The position numbers were made by a program, and so were the translations under genes. A stretch of 64,000 nt of DNA, from positions 23,726,317 through 23,790,316 of the forward strand of contig NC_084806.1 of assembly GCF_963583255.1 (NCBI RefSeq), in the 5' to 3' direction. This document shows, piece by piece, positions 47,449-57,067 of this stretch (position 1 is its first letter; the number at the start of each line of letters is the position of its first letter). The stretch comes from Pyrus communis (lineage: Eukaryota; Streptophyta; Magnoliopsida; Rosales; Rosaceae). The notes under the pieces are model-generated. The model was given only the letters and a program-made list of their open reading frames with translations, made no database searches and was not told the origin of the DNA.

Positions 47449-47997
47449 ACGGAGGTACCGTCCGGCTGCAAGACGTAAAAGAAAGCGCTTCGTGGGAGGC
47501 AACCCATGCATCCGAATAGAGAAGAACTTGGAAAACCCTTTAAGAGACTTATTTTTATTCCTTTCTTTTTCTTTACTGCCTTTACTTTGCTTTCTTTCTC
47601 GTATTTGTTTATTTGCTTGCTCTGTTGTTTTTTTTTTTTGCTTAAAACATTGAGGACAAAGTTTGATTTAAGTGTGGGGGGGTAAACAATTTGTATTTGC
47701 ATGAATTTCGTGAGATTTATTCACCTATCACTTAGAATGTTGTTTCTTGCTGTTTTAAGCGTTTTTAGAGTGTTTTAGTGTGTTTTATAGTGTCTTGGTA
47801 TAAAACTCCGAAAATTTGATAAAAATTTAAAAAAAAAAAAAAAAAAAAATTCTTTTCTTTGTTGCTGTTTTGTTTCTGCCTTGTTAGGTTGTTTAGTTGT
47901 TATTGTTTGTTTGTTTATTAATTGTGTGAGTCTATGATTGTAACATTGAGAAAATGTTTGATTTATTGATAGGCACTGTTAAACAAAGAAAGATGGT
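47449..47997 (+). other. Region between gag-pol and the antisense gene of ATH-2
   Basis: No gene. It contains gcgcttcgtgggaggcaacc (about 47487), a compact ggg/ccc hairpin motif. It also has a block with ttgaggacaaagtttgattt and aagtgtggggggg (47650-47685), homologous to ATH-1 6055-6100. An A-run (about 47830-47850) and a second, degenerate copy of the same block (47925-47970) follow, just before the antisense module. Confidence 0.6.
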
Positions 47998-48000
47998 GCT

Positions 48001-48693
48001 TCATAAAGGTTGTTTGCTTGAGGCCCCACTACGTGGCTTTACTCTTGGAGCGGAAGGCGTAGGAGCGGAAGGCGTAGGAACAGAAGGCATCGGAGCAGAA
48101 GGCGTAGGAACAGAAGGCATCGGAGCGGGAGGCATCGAAGATAGAGCATTCCAGGCCTCAATACTTGGCCAAGCGCTGGATGAGCCAGGAAAAAGGTGCC
48201 TCTGGAGGAAAGACGAAAACCTTTGACGGTCACTGTGAATCCGACCTTCAGACTCTTGCAGCTCATCAAGCTTCCTCTTCATGCCCGTCGAATAGTTGTT
48301 TGCAAGCACATGCAAACTTCTATTCTCATACTTCAGCTGCTGGATCTCCTGCTTGAGACTTTCCACCTCTGCCATCAATGATTCCACCTGACGGGAGCGG
48401 GCAAGCAGGCGTTGGCCCATGTTGGACACAGAACTCGCACACTGAACACTAAGTGCGAGGGACTCTTGAACGGCCAACTCATCGGACCGTCCTGACAGCA
48501 GCCTACTATCTTTCGGAGTGAGGAGGTTCCTAGCTACTATTGTAGCTGTTGTGGCGTCCTGCATCACGGAGTCTTCACCTGTGAGAGGACCGTTAGAAGA
48601 AAAGAAAGAAGGGCGCCATACGTTACCTTGACGCGGCGCGGCCGCATCACTGCTAAGGCTCAATTCCAAGCTAAGGTTCGATGAGTTTGCCAT
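48001..48693 (-). CDS. Antisense ORF of ATH-2: coiled-coil protein of unknown function
   Basis: The 230-codon homologue of the antisense ORFs in ATH-1 and ATH-3, starting MANSSNLSLELSL at 48693. The coiled-coil region (RQVESLMAEVESLKQEIQQL) is identical to the ATH-3 copy. Against ATH-1 the aligned first 178 codons differ at 38 codons, 11 of them amino-acid changes, mostly near the N terminus and just after the coil. The C-terminal tail has a different number of 15-bp repeats (MPSVPTPSAP units). It lies downstream of pol, on the opposite strand, in a position that an env-like gene would take in other Athila elements. Function unknown. Confidence 0.82.
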   Translation of the reverse strand: MANSSNLSLELSLSSDAAAPRQGNVWRPSFFSSNGPLTGEDSVMQDATTATIVARNLLTPKDSRLLSGRSDELAVQESLALSVQCASSVSNMGQRLLARSRQVESLMAEVESLKQEIQQLKYENRSLHVLANNYSTGMKRKLDELQESEGRIHSDRQRFSSFLQRHLFPGSSSAWPSIEAWNALSSMPPAPMPSVPTPSAPMPSVPTPSAPTPSAPRVKPRSGASSKQPL

Positions 48694-49208
48694 TTTTTCA
48701 AAAGTGTTCAAAGAGAAGGGATGGAGTTAAATTTCAAAGGGCCGGAGTCGATTTTCAAGAATGGGAAATCTTCAGAGTGTGTTTGTGGCGGTGATCGATA
48801 CCTCAATAAGAAGCCAAGGCGACGCGTCCACCGATTCAAAAAGCCGGAATTTCCGGCGTAATTTAGGCGACGCTTTCTCAGCTTTTCAAAAGACGTGTTC
48901 AACTTTGTCAAAAGAGTTCTTCTTTTCAGACAACACGTGGAGGCCATCATCGCAACTACACATCTTTAGCCGACAAGCGCAAAGTTCGGCGACGCTTTCT
49001 CGGCTTTTCAGAAGACGCGTGCAGCTTTGTCAAAAGGAGCCGCATCTGCACTACCACGTGTCGTTCAGAAAGCGAAGGGGCGCCTGCTCAGAAATCGAAG
49101 AGGCGTGTTCAGAGATCGAAGAGGCGCCATTATTTCAAAAAGCCGGATTTGCGGGATCAAAACGTTTGTCGACAAAGGTAAAAAAATACCACCACTTGAT
49201 ATTATCTC

Positions 49209-49214
49209 TATATA
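49209..49214 (-). promoter_or_regulatory. Candidate TATA box for the antisense gene (ATH-2)
   Basis: The same minus-strand cgacatatatagagata block as in ATH-1 and ATH-3, about 515 bp upstream of the antisense ATG. Confidence 0.35.
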
Positions 49215-49965
49215 TGTCGACCTTCGTCTTTTATGGCAGGGCAAACTTGAAGAAAATGCCCAACTCTCCCTCACCTCTGAGGGCGCACTCCCAGCAAAGC
49301 CTTTTGAAATACTCAATTCTTTCTTTTTCCCCAAAGATGATACCAGATGCCTGGAGTACATATGACCCAGGAGGAAACGGCGGATTGAAACATGTGCTGA
49401 TTCATTCACCGCTTCTTCAAAAGCAAAGGTATCTCATATCATCAAGGTCAAAAGCAAAGGTATCTCATATCATGCTCTTTCCCTGTCTTTTTCTTTGTCC
49501 TTGTTCTTACTCGCATGGCAAAGTAAACGAAGCAATCAGCCGGCACTTGGAGTCAGTCTTCCGATCTGGAGCCAACTGCCTGGAATCTATTCCTGATTGC
49601 TTACCTAGCGTTGCTCTCGAGTAGTCATCTTCAACGGTTGATACACTTCCGGAGAAGGGACCACTTCTGCAAAGGGGAGCGAGTAAGGCAAGTGAAAATG
49701 ATACATTGAAGCATGTGGAGACAAACATAGGCTGAGTTATCCTCCAACCCTTTTCAATACGAATTGGAAAGATTGAACAAAGAAACAGACCAAAGGGGTA
49801 AGCTCAGACCTTCGGGGGAGACCAAAAGAACCATCCTGCTGCCCAGTTCAAGAAGTAGCACAAAGGAAAATCAACGATGGGCAGAAACCAGTTCAAGAGT
49901 AAGCCTGTGGAATCACAAAGATCAAAGCCTCAATGCAATTACCAAGGAGAAGATGGAATTTGAGT

Positions 49966-50006
49966 GTTTAATTTGAGTGTCAAGATTTTAGAGAGGTACC
50001 AAAATT
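49966..50006. other. Aberrant junction between the ATH-2 interior and the inverted LTR
   Basis: 19 bases (49966-49984) repeat the near-terminal sequence of the left LTR in plus orientation (gtttaatttgagtgtcaag). About 14 bases of unexplained sequence follow, then ccaaaatt, which is the complement of the leader just after the LTR and reaches the first bases of the primer site, then the inverted LTR. This is a scar of abnormal cDNA joining. Confidence 0.8.
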
Positions 50007-52368
50007 TGATGCGAGATTTACTTGACACTCAAATTAAACCCTCGTTTGACAATTGTAGTAGAATGGATAAGTGAGGGATCGTTCTAGACCGGGGATTAGG
50101 AGGGCTTGCTAAAACCTTCTAAATTGACTTAAAAACATAAAAACTAAATTAAAATACTCTTAACAAGACTACTATGACTCAGAATGGCTTTGAAAAACTC
50201 AAATTGTCTAAAACAATCAAATTGACTCAAATAGAAGCTAGAACTTGATTTAGACGAATTTGCAATTGTTTATGACTCCAAAAGCTTAAAGATACAAAAA
50301 TAAAACAAATACGAATGATTAAGACTTAACAAAATAGGGGGGGGGGGAATTGTGGTTGGACGATATTAAATTAAAAAGACAGAATATAATTAAAGGCAAA
50401 ATGTAAATATGAATGTGATAAAAAAAATATGGATGATGGAATAGCCAAGGGGTTCTTCTCCACACATGTTACACTTGCAAACAAAATTGATTCTCAGTTG
50501 GTCTTTCGATAAGTTGTGAAACTCAATGCTCCAAGTTAATTAGATCCGCTTAGATTAACTTTCAGATTTCCCTAAATTTGTTGGATTGAATGGAATACGC
50601 ATTACAACCGAATTATTCTTAATCAAAGTCCCTAACTATGGAATACGCATGATAGAGACATTCAACAAAGATCATTAAGTTCAACGGAAATCATAAACAT
50701 CGACGAGACATTCGTTACTATGGAATACGCATGAAACTTATGCCAAGAATTCGTTTAACGCGATTGTTTATAAGTAACCTCTACTACTTGTGAATATAAG
50801 TTCATAACGATTAGGTGAAATTCATTTATATTCTAGCGTCATATTTATGCATGAAAATTAAGCTTGCAAACTCAATGAACATACATAAATAAGTTATCAA
50901 TCAAACAGTTAAACGAATTGAATCCACAACTTATGAAATTCCAACCAAACGTAATCAATTCAAAATGCAAATATAAACATAGTTTCGAATCACCCCCTAG
51001 CTAAAGGGGGTTTAGTTCCTCATAACTTTGAAATCAAAGAAACACCTAAACATTCCAACAACTCAAACGTGAATTGTATGAACGTTTAGGCACTCTTCTC
51101 TTCCCTTCTCATACGTACAAAACAAAGAGAATTAAATTTAAACTTTGAAATCAAAGAAACACCTAAACATTCCAACAACTCAAACTTGAATTGTATGAAC
51201 GTTTAAGCACTCTTTTCTTCCTCGTTGTTGTAGCACAAGGTCTAAGGTGAGCTTTGGGGATTATGTGAAGTGTTTTGGAGGGATGGAAAGTGGTTGGATA
51301 GTGGCTGCAATGAAGGAGAAAAACTGCACAGAAAAAGGAAGGGGAATTGCGGCAATGGATGTGTATTTGTGTTGTGTGAAGTGTTGTGAATGGAAATATG
51401 AGATATGAATTGAATGGATGAATGCAAGGGTATTTATAGGAGTAGTGGAGGGAACATATGGCTGTTTGTTTAAGATGCAAGTGGCTAATTAATGATGGAA
51501 AAGTATGTGATTGATTTAAAGGATGCAAAGTGAATGAATCATGAATCATTGTGGATGAAAGGTGGAAGTGCATGTGTTGATGACTAGGTTAGTGGGTGGA
51601 AATCTGAAAATGGCATATAGGAATGGGAGCTCACGGTTTGAATGTGTAAAGTGTGTGTGAATGCATGTGAAGATGCAATAAATAATGCATGTAGGGTTAG
51701 GAAATAATGAAGAAATGCATGTGAGATGTTTGGAAAGGAAATGGGAACCCACGGCAATGAAGTTGTTTTGTGTTGTGAATTATGATGAATGCATGTGAGT
51801 TAAAGAGGGAGAATGTGGTGAAATGATGAAGTAGGAAGGTGGAAATGCATGTGAGATGTTTGGAAAGGAATAAAGAATGAATGGTGGAAATGTGAGTGAA
51901 TGATGTGCATGTGTGAGAATGCATGTGGAATTAAGAGGAGTATGGAAGTGAAATAAATGAATGATATGTTAAGTGATAAGTGAATGATATGTGGTGAGTG
52001 ATAAGTGAATGGTTTGATAAGTGATAAATGAACTAGTTTAAAGGGCTAGGGTTTAAGTACATAGAATGGGCCTAAAATAGGTTGGTTTGTATGGCATAAT
52101 GTGTTATGTGATTGGGTTAGGGCCATTGTTTTGTGTCTTCAAGTGCATACAAGGCCTTCAAATTCGTCCATCCTCTTGGCTCCATGGATAAGCTATCCAA
52201 TCCATGCCCAAAAATGCTCCAAATGGCCTCAAAATGCACTTACTTGCTCCCTAGGCCCTTAGAACCTGAAAACACACAAAAGAAGCATAAAGGACTAAAA
52301 TAACGAGAGAAACATAACGTAAATGCACGAGAACAAGCCATTTAAGTCGCATGAATATGCTCCTATCA
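50007..52368 (-). repeat. ATH-2 right LTR, inverted
   Basis: 2362 bp, the reverse complement of 39452-41812 apart from one base in a homopolymer (50337-50347) and about five substitutions. The ORFs here mirror those of the left LTR and are not genes. Confidence 0.93.
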
Positions 52369-52373
52369 CGGCG

Positions 52374-53808
52374 TCTGTTGACACCGTCAGTGTGCCTGGC
52401 ACGTGGCCTCGCGTGGGGGGCGCGTAGGTCCGTGCCTGTGCTGGCGTGTGGGGGCGCGTGTGGGGTCCAAAAATTATTTTAAAAATATGGTTGTGATCCT
52501 GAGGTTGTGTAGAGCACGTTGGTATATTCATTTGTCCATTTTGAGCAATGTATGAGAAGTTATTACGAGAAACGGGTTATGTGCTTTAAAGTTAACGTTT
52601 TTATAGTTGTTTCGCATTTAGGTGACACGTACCCAGAGGACGAGCGTGCACACGCGAGACAGGGAGGCTACGACCCTTCTACATACCAGTGAGTGGGCTT
52701 TTGTTTTTCCGTATATACCTATATACATTTATATTACCAGAAATAGATTAAAAAGGGTAATTGATTTATGCCATGCACTTTATTATTATCGTTTATGCAT
52801 CATTGCGTGCTTTATTAGTGGCATACATATACATATGCATATTGGGTGCTGTGGACGCGCAGGTAAGTGCCAGGTAAGTGACATTCACGTTTATGTTTCA
52901 GTAGTGGTTTGAGATGCCTAGAGAGCTCATAACCTGCACCCCCGGTGTTAGTGCTCCCGCCCAGAGTAGGGCACAGTCCTTCACGTGATGTTCACCTCCC
53001 GCACCACACGCTCAGCTTGGATCCAAGTTAGGTGCATAGGCCTGTCGTACAGACCACATTAGGTGGTTCCGACTTGTAGGTGACCCGCGATTAGTCGCAC
53101 AGTCTTCACGTGATCGTAGCACTAGAGCGTATATATATATGTTACACCCAGGCCTGTCGTACAGACCACCTTGAGTGGTTCCGACTCGTGGGCAGGTTCA
53201 GTTTTAGAGTTGAGATTTGAGCTCTAGATGCAGCCGTACAGGTCACGTTAGGTGACTCCGGCTGCCAGATGTTATGATGTTGATATGATTTATACCTGGG
53301 CACTTACATTCATATTGAGGCTTTGGCATGGCATATCTTGAGCATGATTGGCATACCCTTGAGCATGTTGTGCATGTTTATACATACGTACATATGTTTA
53401 TTTTCTGGGAAGTATACAGGTTTTACGGCGAGGGGTTAGATTGTATTTTGCTAAATGGTTTTCAAAGAGCTTTGTTTTTGCCCACTCACGCTTTTGTTTT
53501 GCGCCCCTCCAGGTTCTAGTTGCTTAGCCGTTGCGGTGGTTTCCCTTGAGAGCTTTTCGGCGTTCTGACAGACACTCCACATTGTAGGGTCGCCTTCGGG
53601 CGTACTACTGTTATCGTTTTTGTTTGGACTGCTCTAGACCTGCTCTGATTTTGTATATCACTTACTAGCACTTATATTAGTACCTTGTATGCTAGTTTTG
53701 AATTATTCGTACTTTTATATTACTACTTTATTAGCTTCCGCACGCGCACATGGCTACGTCACCTTTGTGTGATGGCCAGCACGCTCCGATCTCGGTCGGG
53801 GTGTGTCA
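52374..53808 (+). repeat. TEK-1 3' LTR, right part
   Basis: It continues the LTR interrupted by ATH-2 and ends gtgtgtca, followed by gtttt, the right copy of the TEK-1 target duplication. Hairpin blocks (53040-53270) match those at 32960-33190. Confidence 0.92.
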
Positions 53809-53895
53809 GTTTTTGCCTAATGACTTCATATATACTAACCTTTCTGCATGCGCTTTAGCAAAGATTAAAATAACCATGTATAAGTACTAGCTGAC

Positions 53896-54418
53896 TCATG
53901 AGGAAAGTTTGATGAGGTGAAAGACGGTGTTTAAGTAGTTCATATTGGTAAGGCGATAAAAAGAGGCATCGATTGGAAGGTCAGTTGGTGACCTGCCGAG
54001 AAAGGCAATGACATCGAGCACGGTGGGGCTCACTAGGCTAAGGGGCAAGATCATCATATTAGTGGCCAAGCACCAGAAGTTTAGGGTGGCCACCAAAAGC
54101 TCGCAGTCCATATTGATCTCGACTGTAGAGATTTTGTTGGCATCAAGAATGCCTAACTTTTTCTTGGAGTCGTCGAAGTGTATCTGGTTGACCCAAGAAA
54201 CCCAACCGGTGGGGGTCGAAGGCAACTTGGGGTTTGGCAACTTCCCACTTCGACCAACCACCTCCCTTGAAGAATGGGTCGAGTAGGTTCGTCTGCATCA
54301 GCGAGACGATCGAATCTGGGACGGTATCCTTGAATAGAAGGCCTAGGACCTGAATTTTGGTCTCTTTTTTCATCTGGGTATCTAAAAAACACATAGCAAA
54401 AAGGGTTCCAAAAATCAA
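53896..54418 (-). pseudogene. Plant mobile domain (aminotransferase-like) fragment
   Basis: A 121-codon minus-strand ORF (53896-54261) contains PTGWVSWVNQIHF, ELLVATLNFWCLATN and LVSPTVLDVIAFLGRSPT. This matches the pattern of the plant mobile domain found in transposon-related proteins (W at the start, xALxFW, xPTxLDVxxxxGxxP). The preceding coding-like sequence (54143-54418) is in another frame, so it is frameshifted. There is no start context and no remaining C-terminal part; it is a degraded piece of a mobile gene next to the bL35 gene. Confidence 0.6.
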
Positions 54419-54554
54419 AGTGACGGGATCCTAAGGTCACAAATGAACTAAACTCTGTAAATTAATACAATTTCAAAACCTTATGATGCAATGTGAGAAA
54501 AATGCAAGCTCATGGCCAATTATGAAAATCAATTCAAACTTAAAGGGTTTGAAA

Positions 54555-54694
54555 TTTTTTTTATTTTTTTTATTTTTTTGTTTGGTCAAAAAATAGATTT
54601 TGTTAAATTAGATGTTAGATTAACCACCGATAGGGTTCGAACTCACGCCGTTTGGCAAGGGTTGAACTTCTTTTCACCACTGTAGTAAAGGGCC
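54555..54694 (-). mobile_element. tRNA-derived SINE, minus orientation
   Basis: On the minus strand an A-box-like cagtggtgaaaagaag is followed by a B box gagttcgaaccc (54633-54644). A short tRNA-unrelated body and an A-rich tail then follow, seen on the plus strand as the T-rich tract at 54555-54580. The length of about 140 bp suits a plant SINE. I could not find a convincing target duplication. Confidence 0.6.
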
Positions 54695-55320
54695 ACTTGC
54701 ATTTAAAATGTAGTTAGGAAACTGGGGGATACAAGACTCCGAAGCACCTTGGCAACAGTAAAAAAAATGAGAACCCGCTAGACATCTACTTACCCATAAC
54801 TATACTATTACCTCATCACCTTCTATAACAGTATTACCACAGCCCAGTTTAACACAGGGAAGACTAAGTGCACGATGTAACAGCAGTAAAACAATCCACA
54901 GACAAATGCGAAAACCAATCCTTCCATGGTACGATGAATGATAAATAAAAGACGATAGACCTATTCTATCAATAATAAATATAAGTTTGCAATTCATAGG
55001 ACAACACTGACACTCTGCCTCACATGCAACTAGGCTGCCCAAAATGAAGCACATAGAATAAATTGCATCATAGCTATTATCATATTGTTTGCATTTACCA
55101 GCAGACCCAAGTTCTAGAATCTTGCAAAAGAGGAAACTATATAAAACGTTAGTATTTCCATGATATATGTCCGTACTTTGAAAATGTAACAGCAACACCC
55201 TCAATTGGCAAGGAAATAAAAATCATTGAAGAAAAAAAAGATCAAACACTTGTACAAAGATTTGAGAAATAAAAGAGCATGCGTCAGAAATTCCATTTGC
55301 ATCAAGTTTGGAAATCACCT
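54695..55320 (-). other. Downstream region of the bL35 gene
   Basis: It would hold the 3' untranslated region of the minus-strand bL35 gene. The long minus ORF 54800-55204 has no recognisable family and is probably chance. I could not fix a polyadenylation site. Confidence 0.4.
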
Positions 55321-56303
55321 TTACTCTGCCTTCCTATTTACTTTTAGATATGGCAAGGCTCCAATCACGTTGTCATAGTCACTTCGACTAACTGCATGCT
55401 GCACATGGCAAAAGCCAAACTAACATAAGAAACCGAGTAGCAGTACTAAACCTGTGGGCATCTAGATGGTGGGGGTGTGTGGGTTGAGTGCTCGGTAATT
55501 GGTGGGTTATGGACCTATGGTTCATTTAGATGAGCCATATCCATTCATTTGGACGAGCTAGATGGGTTTATAAGAACCAAGTAACATAAGAAACATTACT
55601 TTTTCACTTTTCCCACGAAAAGCTCACTCCAAAGCTTCTCCTTCCCCAATTTCAACTGTTCACTCTTTCCAAATTGCAAGCTATTGATGGCATTGCCTTG
55701 CCTTTTGAAGTTGAGCTTTAAAACAAGCCAACTCAAAAAAAAAAAAAAAAAAAAAAACCACACCGATAATGATAAATGCTATGAACATATGAAGCATACA
55801 ACAGACAAGATAACAAACTCAAATGGGTAATGGATGAGAAGACAATCATTATTTCTCTAGAACAAGAACAAATGATAAAGCGATTGCAAACTATGTACCA
55901 ATTTTTTCAAAGTTCATGAACAAATTGTTGATAAGTGAGAAGGAACCATTTCTTGCTCAAGTTTCACTTGAACTGGTTCTAAAAGTAGTAGGGTTCAGAA
56001 TGAGCCCTTAAAATCATGGTAATATCGCAAATTAAATTCAAACATAAACTCCTTGAGTCAAACATTGAATGTTTCAAAGAAAATCATTCTATAACAAAAC
56101 ATTAGACAATTGAAAGTGGAGGGAAATATATACTAATTGAACATAGTTCTCTAATTGAAAGTGGAGATAAGTTATACAAAACGCACCATTTTGGAGAGTC
56201 GAGTTCTCCTCTTGGCATTCTTCTTTACAAGTAAATGTTGCTTTCCAGCTCTCCTACGAACTAGTTTTCCTCTACCCGTCACCCTGAAGCGTTTCGCTGA
56301 AGC
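55321..56303 (-). CDS. RPL35: Plastid ribosomal protein bL35, last two exons (partial gene)
   Basis: This is a nuclear gene for a component of the large subunit of the chloroplast ribosome. The penultimate exon 56303-56187 (117 bp) encodes ASAKRFRVTGRGKLVRRRAG and then KQHLLVKKNAKRRTRLSKM, the conserved basic body of bL35. The last exon 55398-55321 encodes HAVSRSDYDNVIGALPYLKV and ends NRKAE-stop. The 788-bp intron has a GT donor at 56186-56185 and an AG acceptor at 55400-55399, phase 0. An AG acceptor directly precedes the upper exon at 56304. The upstream exon(s), with the transit peptide, are not in the window: ATH-3 begins at 56421, 117 bp into the next intron. Every residue seen fits the family, so this part looks functional. 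Whether the gene is still whole depends on sequence beyond the window. Confidence 0.9.
55399..56186 (-). other. Intron of the bL35 gene
   Basis: 788 bp, AT-rich with an A-run at about 55736-55757. No insertion with recognisable ends is seen. Confidence 0.7.
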
Positions 56304-56639
56304 CTATCAACAATAATTCACCAAATACTTACTATTTAGATGACAAAACAAATAAAATTTTGAAGGCTAACAATTAAACAACAACAAACAACGGCCTAAG
56401 TTGGATTTGATTGGGGGAATTGATAGGAGCATATTTAGGCGACTTACTTAGTTTGTTTTCGTGCATTTATATTGTTAATTCATAGTTGTTTTAGTAGTTT
56501 AAGCCATTTTCGTGTGTTTTTAGGTTCATATGGCTAAGGAAGCAAACAGATGCATTTTGGAGCATTTTGGAGCAAATTAGAGATTGAAATGGATATCATA
56601 TGCTTGGAGCCAAGAGGATGGACGAAATTGAAGGATTCC

Positions 56640-57025
56640 TAATCCATTGCAGCCACATGCACATTCAATCATTCACACCAAAACCTTGCACATGCTTTCC
56701 CATTTCATTATTCATTCACTTTGCAGCCACCATTCACTCTTTAATCCACATGCATTCATCATCATTCACCACACCTTGCAGCCACATGCATTCCCCTTTT
56801 ATATTTCCAACCCACATGCACTTCCCCCTTTATCATTTCAGCACATGCACTTCCCACTTCATCATTTCAGCCACCAAACATTCACATGCATTTCATTCAT
56901 CATTTCCACCCCCACATGTCCCTTTAATCATTCAAACATGCACTCCCTTTAATCACATGCATAAATCAGCCACATGCATCTCCCATCACCATTTCAGAAT
57001 TCTAGCATTTGCACATGCAACCTAG
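56640..57025. promoter_or_regulatory. Cluster of cacatgca (RY-type) motifs in the ATH-3 U3
   Basis: About eleven catgca-type motifs (cacatgcatt, cacatgcact and so on) lie in 385 bp just upstream of the TATA box; the 3' LTR repeats the cluster at 63625-63997. The core matches the RY element of seed promoters. Confidence 0.4.
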
Positions 57026-57059
57026 CTGTCATGTTCCCTCTCCCATCCATCCATCTCCC

Positions 57060-57067
57060 TATAAAAA
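57060..57067 (+). promoter_or_regulatory. LTR TATA box (ATH-3)
   Basis: tataaaaa in ctccctataaaaacc, at the position equivalent to the ATH-1 and ATH-2 TATA boxes. Confidence 0.6.

Larger units (their letters stand above)
39452..52368 (+). mobile_element. ATH-2, Athila-type element with intact gag-pol and inverted right LTR
   Basis: The insertion is bounded by a perfect 5-bp duplication cggcg (39447-39451, 52369-52373). The left LTR (39452-41812) is in plus orientation; the right LTR (50007-52368) is its reverse complement, so both outer ends are U3 ends (tgataggag... and ...ctcctatca). The interior has a tRNA-Asp primer site, an uninterrupted gag-pol and the antisense gene, but it stops at about 49965. 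About 1.8 kb of 3' interior found in ATH-1 and ATH-3, including the polypurine tract, is missing. Confidence 0.92.
31489..53808 (+). mobile_element. TEK-1, chromodomain Ty3/gypsy retrotransposon (Tekay/Del type)
   Basis: It is flanked by gtttt (31484-31488, 53809-53813). The LTRs begin tgtgacatcccg and end gtgtgtca. The 3' LTR is interrupted by ATH-2. The primer site is tRNA-iMet. The gag-pol gene has all domains plus a C-terminal chromodomain but is broken. The two LTRs differ by about nine base changes that I found by eye and one 21-bp unit, so it is older than ATH-1 but still young. Confidence 0.93.

Noticed and set aside
54800..55204. 134-codon minus-strand ORF downstream of bL35
   Set aside because: It is Cys/Leu/Ile-rich with no recognisable domain, in the expected 3' untranslated region; probably chance.
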